30,437 bases of DNA from positions 1 to 30,437 of the forward strand of contig JAYWHK010000091.1 of assembly GCA_043777755.1 (NCBI GenBank). Reading direction: 5' to 3'. Under the pieces are notes generated by a model. That model worked only from the letters and a program-made list of their open reading frames with translations. It did no database searches and was not told where the DNA came from. Position numbers and translations under genes: made by a program. The stretch is from CANHEE01 sp043777755 (GTDB taxonomy: Bacteria > Bacteroidota > Bacteroidia > Chitinophagales > Saprospiraceae). Shown here piece after piece: positions 20,807 through 28,757 of this stretch. The stretch's first letter is position 1; every line of letters starts with the position of its first letter.

Positions 20807-22928
20807 AATGATTGATGTTGATTTTCCTTATTTCTTCAATATCGCCACATTTGAAATTGACAAAGTAAATACCATTTGTCAAATATTGAGTTTCTAAAAA
20901 CTGTTTATTTTCTTTTTTATCATATATTTTTGAGGTTATAATTCGCCCATAAATATCTGACATCGAAACGGTAACAAAGTTTTCTTTTTTGTCTGATGGT
21001 GTTTGCCAACCAATATTGAGCTTATCACTTACAGGATTTGGGAAAACATCAAAAACTTTAATTGTACCGCTATTATTGCTCTGTAAGTCAGACACAGAAG
21101 TGCAGTTATAATTTAGATTTTCAATCGTACCTACTGCGACAACAGAACACTTTTTATCCACGGCGCTGTATGCTTCTGCCTCGCCTGTAAGACATGGGTT
21201 TTTGTTAAATACGAAAGTCCACAATACGGTACCACTTACTGCACCTGCTATTGTTCCTGTTTTGGTTGTACTATAACGTTTCAATGTATAATCAAGATGC
21301 GTAGCTCCTTCGGGCATTTTATCAACATAAACTGTAATTTTCCAAGGATTATGAGGATTTTGATTGCCTTTATACTCTGCTTTAACTTTGATAACAGGTT
21401 TGTCTATAGGCTGTCCTACCCATACTTCTTTTATGTAGTCCATAACTTGACCTTTACCGTCGTCGCATTCGCTAAAAATCTTAATTGTAATGGTTTGTTT
21501 ACCCTGAATCTTTCCAGCTTTTATTAGGTAAATACCAGATTCATCACCACCTTGAAACTCTTTTCTTTCAATTATACCCAAACCACTACTTGTAGAAATT
21601 ACGTATTTTGATTTTCCTGACGAATAATCCTTTACTGCTCTCCATCCAATGGGCAGACTAATTGCGTAGGTACCAGTTCCACCACTTTTACATAGTGCAG
21701 TTGGTCCTGAAATCCAAGAACCAGTACTTGTGTTTGTGTTATTTCCCGAATCTGATAAAAGACAGCCATATTTAGGAATTGCGTTATTAAGTTCTTCCAA
21801 AGATTTGTGTGTAAATTCATCCGTGGGTACTAAAAACTTATCGCATGCCCCAGTAGCCATTAGTCCACCACAGCAACAATCGTGAAGTACGCCCATTGTG
21901 TGAGCCAATTCATGAGAAATTATAGTTGGTTCTGCATATCCAGAAGCTACGGCGGGAACATTTTTGCACATCGAAGAAGAAGTATGACCCCCAACACCTC
22001 CGGGAAGCACATCTTGTATATAGTGATAGTCAGCTCTGAAGCAATTTGGTATATTGGGTGTAAACTCACCATTATAGTTAATCCAATGCTTTGCACCCTT
22101 TACATTTAACCCTGATTGTCCCGAGTAAATTGTATTTACTGCAAGAACTAAACTGTTGGCATCATCCAATCTTTTCTTGTACTCGTCATCGAAGTCTTTT
22201 GATCCAACAATACATTTATCACAAAATAGCTGAATATTTGTCTCAACGGTTCTTTTTTCATTCTCACTCCTATTAATAACAGCTTTTCCATCAGTAGTTA
22301 TAGCATTATTGGGGCAAACTTTTTTTGTTGAAGTTGATGATCCTTCTGTTACAATATTCTGAGAACACTTTTCTCCAACGGGTGGATTTGGCGGGCCTTC
22401 ACCTTTAGGATTTGGCTTACCCCAAACAAAAATGTCTCCATCACCTTCAAGAGGTTCTATCACCTCTGTGCCATTCTTAGTCACAATGTATATTTGACTA
22501 ACGTAGTCACCTAAGTAAATAGACATGTTGAATACCTCTTCTTTCTCTGTTCGACCTTCATAAGTATAGGAAACTAAGTCTGCTTTTGGAATAACACGAT
22601 AACTTCCTTCTAATGTAGGCATAAATTGTACATAATCATCAGTACGGTTGTCAATCTTACGAAATTCGAAAGTAATTGACTTTCCTCTCTCGTCTTGTAG
22701 CGTAAGTTGTCCTCCTTCAGCTTTACTTTCTAAGTAACTACGTAAAAATCTTGGGTCTAACTTAATCAAAGAAAAACCTTCTTGGTATTTTTTTGACAAA
22801 ACTTCTTGAAACTCCGATTGAATTTCAATATTTTGTAGAACCATTGTGTCCTGTCCAAATGTTTTGTACACATTTAGGATTGTGCATACTAAGATACACA
22901 TAAGATAATTTTTTGTTTTTGAATACAT
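20805..22928 (-). CDS. Secreted metzincin metalloprotease with T9SS type A sorting domain
   Basis: 707 residues. A signal peptide (first 25 residues) and a pro-region (about 26-170) precede a catalytic domain with the zinc motif H339-E-L-A-H343-T-M-G-V-L-H349-D350 and a Met-turn at M357 (GGLMATG). The layout matches reprolysin/adamalysin-like (M12B) metzincins; the pro-region resembles those of other bacterial members. Three cysteines follow the zinc motif (C351-C353). The middle part (about 400-620) is beta-rich. The C-terminus (VFPNPVSDKLNIGW, SDIYGRIITSK, TNGIYFVNFKCG) is a type A sorting domain, so the enzyme is exported by the type IX system. It probably degrades extracellular protein. 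It is followed by a second T9SS cargo gene. Confidence 0.9.
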   Translation of the reverse strand: MYSKTKNYLMCILVCTILNVYKTFGQDTMVLQNIEIQSEFQEVLSKKYQEGFSLIKLDPRFLRSYLESKAEGGQLTLQDERGKSITFEFRKIDNRTDDYVQFMPTLEGSYRVIPKADLVSYTYEGRTEKEEVFNMSIYLGDYVSQIYIVTKNGTEVIEPLEGDGDIFVWGKPNPKGEGPPNPPVGEKCSQNIVTEGSSTSTKKVCPNNAITTDGKAVINRSENEKRTVETNIQLFCDKCIVGSKDFDDEYKKRLDDANSLVLAVNTIYSGQSGLNVKGAKHWINYNGEFTPNIPNCFRADYHYIQDVLPGGVGGHTSSSMCKNVPAVASGYAEPTIISHELAHTMGVLHDCCCGGLMATGACDKFLVPTDEFTHKSLEELNNAIPKYGCLLSDSGNNTNTSTGSWISGPTALCKSGGTGTYAISLPIGWRAVKDYSSGKSKYVISTSSGLGIIERKEFQGGDESGIYLIKAGKIQGKQTITIKIFSECDDGKGQVMDYIKEVWVGQPIDKPVIKVKAEYKGNQNPHNPWKITVYVDKMPEGATHLDYTLKRYSTTKTGTIAGAVSGTVLWTFVFNKNPCLTGEAEAYSAVDKKCSVVAVGTIENLNYNCTSVSDLQSNNSGTIKVFDVFPNPVSDKLNIGWQTPSDKKENFVTVSMSDIYGRIITSKIYDKKENKQFLETQYLTNGIYFVNFKCGDIEEIRKININH

Positions 22929-22936
22929 GGTTGAAA

Positions 22937-23100
22937 GGTTGCATGTTTAGTTAAAGAAATTTTTACTAAATACGTAAAACAAAGGTACGCCTAACTTTGC
23001 GATAAAATTTGCCCAATACAGAAGGTACCTGGAAGACCTCAACAAATAGACAAATAGCAAAGTATAGGCGCACCTTTGCAACTATGCAAACGTGCAACCT
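22937..23100. repeat. Nested inverted repeat with outward promoter-like boxes
   Basis: Outer arms AGGTTGCATGTTT (22937-22949) and the inverse at 23088-23100 match at 12 of 13 bases. Inner arms 22980-23000 and 23057-23078 match in inverse orientation at 20 of 22 positions, with one substitution and one indel. Each inner arm ends in a box facing outward: TACCTTTG toward the metzincin gene and CACCTTTG the other way. Confidence 0.7.
22980..22987 (-). promoter_or_regulatory. -7 box (TACCTTTG) of the metzincin gene
   Basis: Minus-strand exact TAnnTTTG, 52 bases upstream of the metzincin ATG, giving a leader of about 45 bases. It lies in the inner arm of the inverted repeat. Confidence 0.5.
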
Positions 23101-23372
23101 ACTCTACTACCCGTGTTATCTGCTGAAAAAATTTCCAGGTTTTTCTGTAAAAACACAAGCTCTTAAAGTAGCTTAAATATGAAAACTAATATTTATATAA
23201 ATTTTGAAATCAGTATTTTAGAAACACCTAAGTTTCACTTATACAAATGTAAAGATGTTTTTTGAATAATGCAAGAAAAAAATGAAATATTATACAGATT
23301 TTTATTGGTCATCAATTTAAGGATAAGTACAACTATTTCTTAAATCTTGTAAGAATTGCTGTATTACAAATT

Positions 23373-24236
23373 TTACCTCCTTCTAAAAAATCCCATTAAT
23401 ATTTTTATGTAATCATCAGTTGTTTTCATTGCAAGTACCTCAGCACCAGCTTTTTGCAAAACACTTTTGAACTGAATGTGGTAATTTTGAAAAGATGATT
23501 GGTAGGTATTGCGAACTTCAATTGCATCTGTATCTATCCAAAACGATTCACCACTCTCAGCATCTTGAAACTGAACTAAACCTACGGCAGGCATTTTTTC
23601 TTCTAAAATATCTGTGATTTGCAAACCAATAAGGTCGTGTTTTCGAGCAGCAATGCGGATTGATTTTTCATAATTTTGTGTAAAAAAATCGGAAAGAAGG
23701 AAGCAAATACTGCGCTTTTTCAACACGCTTGTCATAAATTCAAGTGAAATATTGAGGTTTGTTTTTTTATTTTTAGGTTCAAAAGCCAATAAAGAACGCA
23801 AAATAAACAAGACATGGGCTTTTCCTTTTTTTGGTGGAATGTATTTTTCTACAACATCTGAAAAAAGTAACAAGCCTACTTTGTCGTTGTTTTGCAAGGC
23901 TGAAAAAGCCAAAATCGCTGCAATTTCGCTCATAAAACCTTGTTTATTACTTTCTTGCGAGCCTAAAAAGGACGACGCACTTACGTCAATCGCCAACATC
24001 AGCGTCAATTCTCTTTCTTCTTCAAAAACTTTGAGGTGAGGCGAACCTGTTCTTGCTGTAACATTCCAATCCATGCTGCGCACATCGTCGCCGTATTGAT
24101 AGCTACGCACTTCACTAAACGACATACCTCGACCTTTGAAAGCACTATTGTACTCTCCCGAAAACAAATGCTTACTCAGCATTTTTGTTTTGATTTCCAA
24201 CTGATGTACTTTTTTTAAAAGGTCTTCTATTTGCAT
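23373..24236 (-). CDS. DUF58 domain protein
   Basis: 287 residues, soluble. The N-terminal helices and the signature segment SFSEVRSYQYGDDVRSMDWN followed by TARTGSPHLKVFEEERELT define DUF58. The middle adopts a VWA-like fold (MLAIDVSASSFLG, then LLLFSDVVEKYIPPKKGKAH). In most Bacteroidota this family sits between a MoxR ATPase and Bat proteins; here neither is adjacent, and batB is about 9 kb away. The start at 24236 (MQIEDLLKK) is chosen because the promoter lies between it and an upstream in-frame ATG (24263). Confidence 0.86.
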   Translation of the reverse strand: MQIEDLLKKVHQLEIKTKMLSKHLFSGEYNSAFKGRGMSFSEVRSYQYGDDVRSMDWNVTARTGSPHLKVFEEERELTLMLAIDVSASSFLGSQESNKQGFMSEIAAILAFSALQNNDKVGLLLFSDVVEKYIPPKKGKAHVLFILRSLLAFEPKNKKTNLNISLEFMTSVLKKRSICFLLSDFFTQNYEKSIRIAARKHDLIGLQITDILEEKMPAVGLVQFQDAESGESFWIDTDAIEVRNTYQSSFQNYHIQFKSVLQKAGAEVLAMKTTDDYIKILMGFFRRR

Positions 24237-24252
24237 AAAATGGATTGAAACG

Positions 24253-24281
24253 CAAAAGTACATAATTTTTTAAGATACAAA
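24253..24281 (-). promoter_or_regulatory. DUF58 promoter: TTTG (24278-24281), 17 bp, TACTTTTG (24253-24260)
   Basis: Minus-strand -33 and -7 elements with 17-bp spacing. The -7 box lies 16 bases before the ATG at 24236, so the leader is about ten bases. The 170-bp palindromic element begins three bases beyond the -33 box. Confidence 0.6.
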
Positions 24282-24284
24282 AAA

Positions 24285-24454
24285 AATTCCGAACTTTTAC
24301 CTAAGTAGTTTGGCTAAAATAACCGAAACTTTTTCTTTCAGTCGTTGAGAAAAAACGTAAATAACTTCCTTAAAGTCAGATATTTACATTTTTTCACAAC
24401 GACGAAAAAATGTCGATTATTTCTATACGCCTACTTAAGTAAAAATTCGGAATT
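24285..24454. repeat. 170-bp near-palindromic MITE-like element
   Basis: The whole stretch is one long imperfect inverted repeat. Terminal arms 24285-24308 and 24431-24454 match at 22 of 24 bases (AATTCCGAA at each outer end). Pairing continues inward, with one bulge (24336-24340) and scattered mismatches, to a centre at 24372. No ORF is inside and no clear target-site duplication flanks it. It sits between the rplI stop and the DUF58 promoter. Confidence 0.8.
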
Positions 24455-24463
24455 AGTATAGCT

Positions 24464-24484
24464 AAATTATTTAAAAAATAATTT
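24464..24484 (-). terminator. AT-only hairpin after rplI (weak terminator candidate)
   Basis: AAATTATTT and AAATAATTT separated by three bases, just past the rplI stop. It has no GC pairs, so it may be weak; the adjoining long palindrome could add to termination. Confidence 0.35.
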
Positions 24485-24492
24485 TAGTCAAA

Positions 24493-24945
24493 TTATGCAG
24501 CTACTTCACCAACAACTTCAACTTTTACAGTAGCCGAAACTTCCTTGTGGAAATTTACAGTAGCCGTGTAAGAGCCAATTTCTTTGATGTCGTCCATTGC
24601 AATTTTTTTACGTTCAACGTCAATACCCAATTGCGCACGAAGTGCAGTTGCGATTTGAGAAGTACCAATGCTACCAAACAAACGACCGCTTGAACCAGCT
24701 TTTGTTTTCATTGTCAAAGTTGCATCTTGTAATTTATTAGCCATTTCTTGGTATTCACCAACCATTTTAGCTTCACGCTTTTCTTGGGCAGTAACCATAG
24801 AAGCCAAAGAGCGACGATTGCTATCAGAAGCAAGCATTGCTATCCCTTGCGGGATTAAGTAGTTGCGACCAAAACCGTTTTTTACCGTTACGATTTCGTA
24901 TTTATCACCTACTTTATCTACGTTTTTTAATAATATTAATTCCAT
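24493..24945 (-). CDS. rplI: 50S ribosomal protein L9
   Basis: 150 residues with the L9 signature VKNGFGRNYLIPQGIAM at the N-terminal 23S rRNA-binding domain, a long connecting helix and the second domain (GSSGRLFGSIGTSQIA, then YTATVNFHKEVSATVKVEVV). It is the last gene of the S6-S18-L9 operon. Length is typical. The start is the ATG at the conserved MELILLKNVDKVG. Confidence 0.96.
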   Translation of the reverse strand: MELILLKNVDKVGDKYEIVTVKNGFGRNYLIPQGIAMLASDSNRRSLASMVTAQEKREAKMVGEYQEMANKLQDATLTMKTKAGSSGRLFGSIGTSQIATALRAQLGIDVERKKIAMDDIKEIGSYTATVNFHKEVSATVKVEVVGEVAA

Positions 24946-25025
24946 TGTATTTTGAAAAAAATAAATTTAATTATTGGATTGATTAACAAACGCTCGAAAT
25001 TAAAATATTCAAACGTTAAAATTTT

Positions 25026-25292
25026 TTACTTTAACAAATCTGACGCATAAGGTAAGATTGCTAAGTGACGAGCACGCTTGATAGCTGTTGCTACTTTACG
25101 TTGGTACTTTAAAGAGTTACCAGTGATACGACGAGGCAATACTTTACCTTGTTCGTTCACGAATTGTAACAAAAAGTCACCATCTTTATAATCAATATGT
25201 TTGATGCCGAACTTACGGAAACGGCAATATTTTTTGCGTTGTGACCCAATGTTAGGGTTACTCAAAAATTTAATATCATCTCTATTTGCCAT
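25026..25292 (-). CDS. rpsR: 30S ribosomal protein S18
   Basis: 88 residues. The Bacteroidota-type S18 with a short N-terminus (MANRDDIKFLSNPNIG) and the conserved core YCRFRKFGIKHIDYKD, LPRRITGNSLKYQRKVATAI, KRARHLAILPY. It binds 16S rRNA with S6. A single Cys (in YCRF) remains, so it is probably the zinc-free form. It lies between rpsF (48 bases upstream) and rplI (80 bases downstream) in one operon. No ssb or priB gene is inserted, unlike in some other phyla. Confidence 0.96.
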   Translation of the reverse strand: MANRDDIKFLSNPNIGSQRKKYCRFRKFGIKHIDYKDGDFLLQFVNEQGKVLPRRITGNSLKYQRKVATAIKRARHLAILPYASDLLK

Positions 25293-25340
25293 GATAAATT
25301 TTTTAAATTTTAATGAATTTTAAAATGGATTTGTGAAGGA

Positions 25341-25805
25341 TTATGCCGCTGTTTTCATTGCAGCTTCTTCTGGGTCAGTACCTTTTTCAGTTACTACAGC
25401 AGGAGCTTCGGTTGCAACATCTGTTGCTTTACCAGCTTTTTTGCCTTTAGCACCTTTTTCTTTCTTTGAAGAACCGATTTTTCCAGCACGACGATCTTCG
25501 TTGTACTTGATACCGAACTTATCCAAAGCAATGGTAAGATAACGCATAATACGGTCATCACGACGCATTGTCAATTCCATTTTAGGAAGAAAGTGTGTGC
25601 CTCCGTTTGTAAATTCTACGCAGAAATATACACCTGATGCACGTTTGTTGATAGGATATGCCAATGGGCGTAATCCTACCTCATCTACATGGACGATGCT
25701 ACCACCATTTGAAGTGATAAAGTCGATGTAGGTTTGAGCTGCCGCTTTAAGTTCATCGCCCGACAGCACTGGATCTACGATGAATGTCAATTCATATTGT
25801 TTCAT
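25341..25805 (-). CDS. rpsF: 30S ribosomal protein S6
   Basis: 154 residues. The conserved fold covers about residues 1-110 (MKQYELTFIVDPVLSGDELK, then GLRPLAYPINKRASGVYFCV, then RDDRIMRYLTIALDK). A C-terminal tail of about 40 residues rich in Lys, Gly, Ala and Glu extends beyond the usual S6 core; such low-complexity tails vary between species. The start at MKQYEL matches the family; the in-frame extension upstream covers the promoter and is not coding. First gene of the rpsF-rpsR-rplI operon. The predicted leader, about 40 bases, seems too short for the S6:S18-binding RNA structure known in other bacteria. Confidence 0.95.
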   Translation of the reverse strand: MKQYELTFIVDPVLSGDELKAAAQTYIDFITSNGGSIVHVDEVGLRPLAYPINKRASGVYFCVEFTNGGTHFLPKMELTMRRDDRIMRYLTIALDKFGIKYNEDRRAGKIGSSKKEKGAKGKKAGKATDVATEAPAVVTEKGTDPEEAAMKTAA

Positions 25806-25850
25806 AAATGAAAATGAATGATTTGTGTTAAATAAATTTAAAAATGGGTG

Positions 25851-25858
25851 CAAAGATA
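25851..25858 (-). promoter_or_regulatory. -7 box (TATCTTTG) of the rpsF operon
   Basis: Minus-strand exact TAnnTTTG, 45 bases upstream of the rpsF ATG. ATTG, three of four matches to TTTG, lies 21 bases further upstream. Confidence 0.6.
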
Positions 25859-26032
25859 CATCTTTTATATTAAAAAGTCCAATTTTATAAAAAAAATTTG
25901 CTATAATACAACAAAAAACCTTATTTTTGGCTTTGATTTTAACAATTAAAAAATATTTTTTTAATTTCTTTGATTTTTTCGCCCTACAATTTTCATTTTT
26001 ATAGAAAAAATCAACAACCACATTTTAAAATT

Positions 26033-27175
26033 ATGACAGCAACCACAACAGAGAATATGCTACTTATTCAATCGAGCGCAAGAGATTTTGCAGAGCAATT
26101 TATTCGTCCACACGTCATGGAATGGGACGAGTCTCAACATTTTCCGATTGATGTGATGCACAAATTAGGCGAACATGGTTTCTTAGGTGTTTTAGTGCCA
26201 GAGGAATATGGTGGCGCAGGATTGGGTTATCAAGAGTATATTACGATTATTGAAGAGATTGCAAAAGTTTGTGGCTCTATTGGGCTTTCGGTAGCGGCAC
26301 ACAATTCACTATGCACAGGACACATTTTGCAATTTGGAAATGAGGAGCAAAAAAGAAAATACCTTCCACTTTTGGCTTCGGGCGAATGGATTGGAGCTTG
26401 GGGACTTACTGAACCCAATACTGGCAGTGATGCAGGAAGAATGCAAGTGACAGCTGTTCCTGATGGAGACGATTACTATATTATTAATGGTTGTAAAAAC
26501 TGGATTACGCATGGAAAATCTGGAAACATCGCTGTTGTAATGACCCGAACAGGCGAAATTGGCGACAATCATGGCATGACCGCTTTTGTCGTGGAACGTG
26601 GCACAGCAGGCTTTACAGCAGGCAAAAAAGAAAATAAATTGGGTATGAGAGCTTCAGAAACAGCCGAAATGATTTTTGACAATTGCCGTGTACACAAGAG
26701 TCAGATTTTGGGAAAAGTTGGCGACGGTTTTGTTCAAGCCCTAAAAATTCTTGATGGCGGTCGTATTTCAATTGCGGCTTTGAGTTTAGGTATTGCAAAA
26801 GGGGCTTATGAAGCATCTGTTCAATACTCAAAAGAAAGACACCAATTCGGACAAGCGATTAGCAAATTTCAAGCAATTTCTTTCAAATTGGCGGATATGG
26901 CAACTAAAATTCAAGCAGCTGAATTGCTTACTCGTCAGGCAGCTGATATGAAAAATCATCATCTCAAAATGACCAAAGAAGCTGCAATGGCAAAATATTA
27001 TGCTTCAGAAGTAGCAGTAGCAGTATCTACTGATGCTGTTCAAATTTTTGGTGGCTATGGTTATACTAAGGATTTTCCAGTAGAGAAATTTTTTAGAGAT
27101 AGCAAATTGTGTACCATCGGAGAAGGAACAAGCGAAGTGCAAAAACTGGTCATTGCAAGAGAACTTTTAAAATAA
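26033..27175 (+). CDS. Acyl-CoA dehydrogenase
   Basis: A 380-residue FAD enzyme that oxidises acyl-CoA to trans-2-enoyl-CoA and passes electrons to electron-transferring flavoprotein. The three domains are clear: the N-terminal helical part with GFLGVLVPEEYGGAGLGY, the middle beta part (WGLTEPNTGSDAG; the CKNWITHG strand), and the C-terminal helical part (GGRISIAALSLGIA, QIFGGYGYTKDFPVEKFFRD). The catalytic base is E364 in IGEGTSE, as in short- and medium-chain enzymes. Length and motifs fit short-chain (butyryl) types, but chain-length preference is not certain. dacB follows five bases later. Confidence 0.93.
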   Translation: MTATTTENMLLIQSSARDFAEQFIRPHVMEWDESQHFPIDVMHKLGEHGFLGVLVPEEYGGAGLGYQEYITIIEEIAKVCGSIGLSVAAHNSLCTGHILQFGNEEQKRKYLPLLASGEWIGAWGLTEPNTGSDAGRMQVTAVPDGDDYYIINGCKNWITHGKSGNIAVVMTRTGEIGDNHGMTAFVVERGTAGFTAGKKENKLGMRASETAEMIFDNCRVHKSQILGKVGDGFVQALKILDGGRISIAALSLGIAKGAYEASVQYSKERHQFGQAISKFQAISFKLADMATKIQAAELLTRQAADMKNHHLKMTKEAAMAKYYASEVAVAVSTDAVQIFGGYGYTKDFPVEKFFRDSKLCTIGEGTSEVQKLVIARELLK

Positions 27176-27180
27176 ACACT

Positions 27181-28638
27181 ATGCGTCAATTACTCTTTAT
27201 TCTTTTTTTGTTTTTAAAAATTTCTTTATTTGGGCAGGCTGCGCTGAATAAAGCCCTATCCAAATTTGTCAATGACAGTGACCTCGCAACGGCTGGCATC
27301 AGCATTACGGTAATGGATGTTCAGACAGGGCAATTGATAGCTTCTCATCAGGCTGACCGAAGTTTGATTCCAGCTTCTTCTATGAAAATCGTAACGACTG
27401 GCGCAGCTTTAGGAATGTTGAGTCCTGACTATGTTTTCAAAACAGAAATACAATACGATGGTGCTTTTAATCTTCAAACAGGTGTTTTAGATGGAAATAT
27501 TTATCTAAAAGGTTATGGCGACCCGACCTTAGGCTCGGCTGATTTGATGACAGTTCCTGACCTAAATACCGTGATGAATCAGTTTGCAGATGCTATTGAC
27601 AATGCTGGTATTTGCAAAATCAATGGTAGAATTATTGGTGACGGAACGTTTTATCAAGGCATAGATGGTATTGGATTGAATTGGCAATGGGACGATATCG
27701 GCAATTATTATGGTGCTGGTGCGTATGGTTTGAATATACATGAAAATTATTATTATCTAAACCTTAAGCAAGTACCGATTTTGGGTTCTCAACCTAAAAT
27801 TTTAGGAACAACGCCTTATGTTCCAGAAATTACATTTAGCAATAAATTGACATCAGCGTCCAGCGGAACAGGCGATAATTCTTATATTTTCACTGCACCT
27901 TACAGTGATGAAAGTCTGATACGTGGCACAATTCCAATAGGCAACAATACGTTTAAAGTGAAAGGTTCAATGCCTGACCCAGTTTTGACCGCAGCTTATT
28001 ATTTACATCAACAACTCAAAGAAAATTACCGAGTTACCATCAGAAAATCACCAAGCAATATTGAAGATATAAACATTCCTATTTTGCCTAAAAAAACAAT
28101 TCATACGTATTATTCGCCTAAACTAAGTACAATTGTAGAGCGAACCAATATGGAAAGTATTAATTTGTATGCAGAATCCTTACTAAGACTAATGGGACAA
28201 GTACAATCCAGCACAGGAACACCAGAAGCAGGTATTGATGCTGTAAAAAAATACTGGGAAGGAAAAGGTGTTAAATTAGATGGTTTTTTTATGGAAGACG
28301 GAAGTGGTCTTTCTTCTAAAAATGCTGTAAGTAGCCGTCATTTGGCTGCTATTATGAGAGCTGCTGCAAATGACAATGCGACCAATGTTGCTTTTTTCAA
28401 TTCTCTTCCCAAAGCTGGTGAAAGCGGTACGCTCAAAAATATGTTCAAAGGAACAAAAGCCATTGGCAATTTACGTGCAAAAAGTGGCAGTATGACTCGT
28501 GTAAGAAGCTATACTGGCTATGCGACTCGCCCAAATGGAAAGCAATGGAGCTTTTCAGTGATTGTGAACAACTATAATTGTACAGGTGGAGAAATTCGTA
28601 GAAAACTTCAAGATTTAATGGAATCGATGTGTGAATAA
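27181..28638 (+). CDS. dacB: D-alanyl-D-alanine carboxypeptidase/endopeptidase (PBP4, peptidase S13)
   Basis: A penicillin-binding protein that trims or cleaves peptidoglycan stem peptides in the periplasm. The 485 residues begin with a signal peptide (MRQLLFILFLFLKISLFGQA) and carry the three active-site motifs: S66-S-M-K69 in IPASSMKIVTTG, S-I-N in ESINLYAESLLR, and K-S-G in RAKSGSMTRVRSYTGY. The large insert between motifs 1 and 2 identifies the S13 (DacB/PBP4) family. The ATG is five bases after the acyl-CoA dehydrogenase stop, so the two are co-transcribed although they act in different places. Confidence 0.92.
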   Translation: MRQLLFILFLFLKISLFGQAALNKALSKFVNDSDLATAGISITVMDVQTGQLIASHQADRSLIPASSMKIVTTGAALGMLSPDYVFKTEIQYDGAFNLQTGVLDGNIYLKGYGDPTLGSADLMTVPDLNTVMNQFADAIDNAGICKINGRIIGDGTFYQGIDGIGLNWQWDDIGNYYGAGAYGLNIHENYYYLNLKQVPILGSQPKILGTTPYVPEITFSNKLTSASSGTGDNSYIFTAPYSDESLIRGTIPIGNNTFKVKGSMPDPVLTAAYYLHQQLKENYRVTIRKSPSNIEDINIPILPKKTIHTYYSPKLSTIVERTNMESINLYAESLLRLMGQVQSSTGTPEAGIDAVKKYWEGKGVKLDGFFMEDGSGLSSKNAVSSRHLAAIMRAAANDNATNVAFFNSLPKAGESGTLKNMFKGTKAIGNLRAKSGSMTRVRSYTGYATRPNGKQWSFSVIVNNYNCTGGEIRRKLQDLMESMCE

Positions 28639-28683
28639 ACCTCTTTTTTTATTTTCATCTTAAAAAAAGGCGTATTCACACAT
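28627..28683 (+). terminator. dacB terminator spanning the stop codon
   Basis: Outer stem 28627-28637 with 28673-28683 (11 bp) and inner stem CTTTTTTTA (28643-28651) with its inverse at 28661-28669 (9 bp), joined by a small internal loop. The left outer arm overlaps the dacB stop codon. Confidence 0.7.
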
Positions 28684-28707
28684 TCTTGTTTCAAAAATAA
28701 TGTTTTT

Positions 28708-28740
28708 TTTGTAAAAGCGTTTTTATTTTTAGTAATTTTG
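28708..28740 (+). promoter_or_regulatory. gldA promoter: TTTG (28708-28711), 21 bp, TAATTTTG (28733-28740)
   Basis: A full match to the Bacteroidota -33/-7 elements with 21-bp spacing, 17 bases before the ATG; the predicted leader is about 11 bases. Confidence 0.72.
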
Positions 28741-28757
28741 TCCCTAAATAATTTTAA

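Larger units (their letters stand above)
22929..23372. other. 444-base gap with an inverted-repeat element and no clear gene
   Basis: The left 170 bases hold a nested inverted repeat (22937-23100, listed separately) with the metzincin promoter inside it. A 30-codon frame (23084-23176) opens just past a promoter-like box but has no recognisable product. From 23177 to 23372 the DNA is AT-rich with no convincing ORF, repeat or terminator. Confidence 0.6.

Noticed and set aside
24285..24454. Ordinary rho-independent terminator for rplI
   Set aside because: Far too long, with paired bulges and no single T-run; it fits a repeat element better, although it may still affect termination.
25806..25870. 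S6:S18-binding leader RNA upstream of rpsF
   Set aside because: The predicted leader is about 40 bases and AT-rich; I could not see the conserved hairpin with its CCG-type binding site.
25806..26021. N-terminal extension of S6
   Set aside because: It covers the rpsF promoter box and has no similarity to S6; the family start MKQYEL is at 25805.
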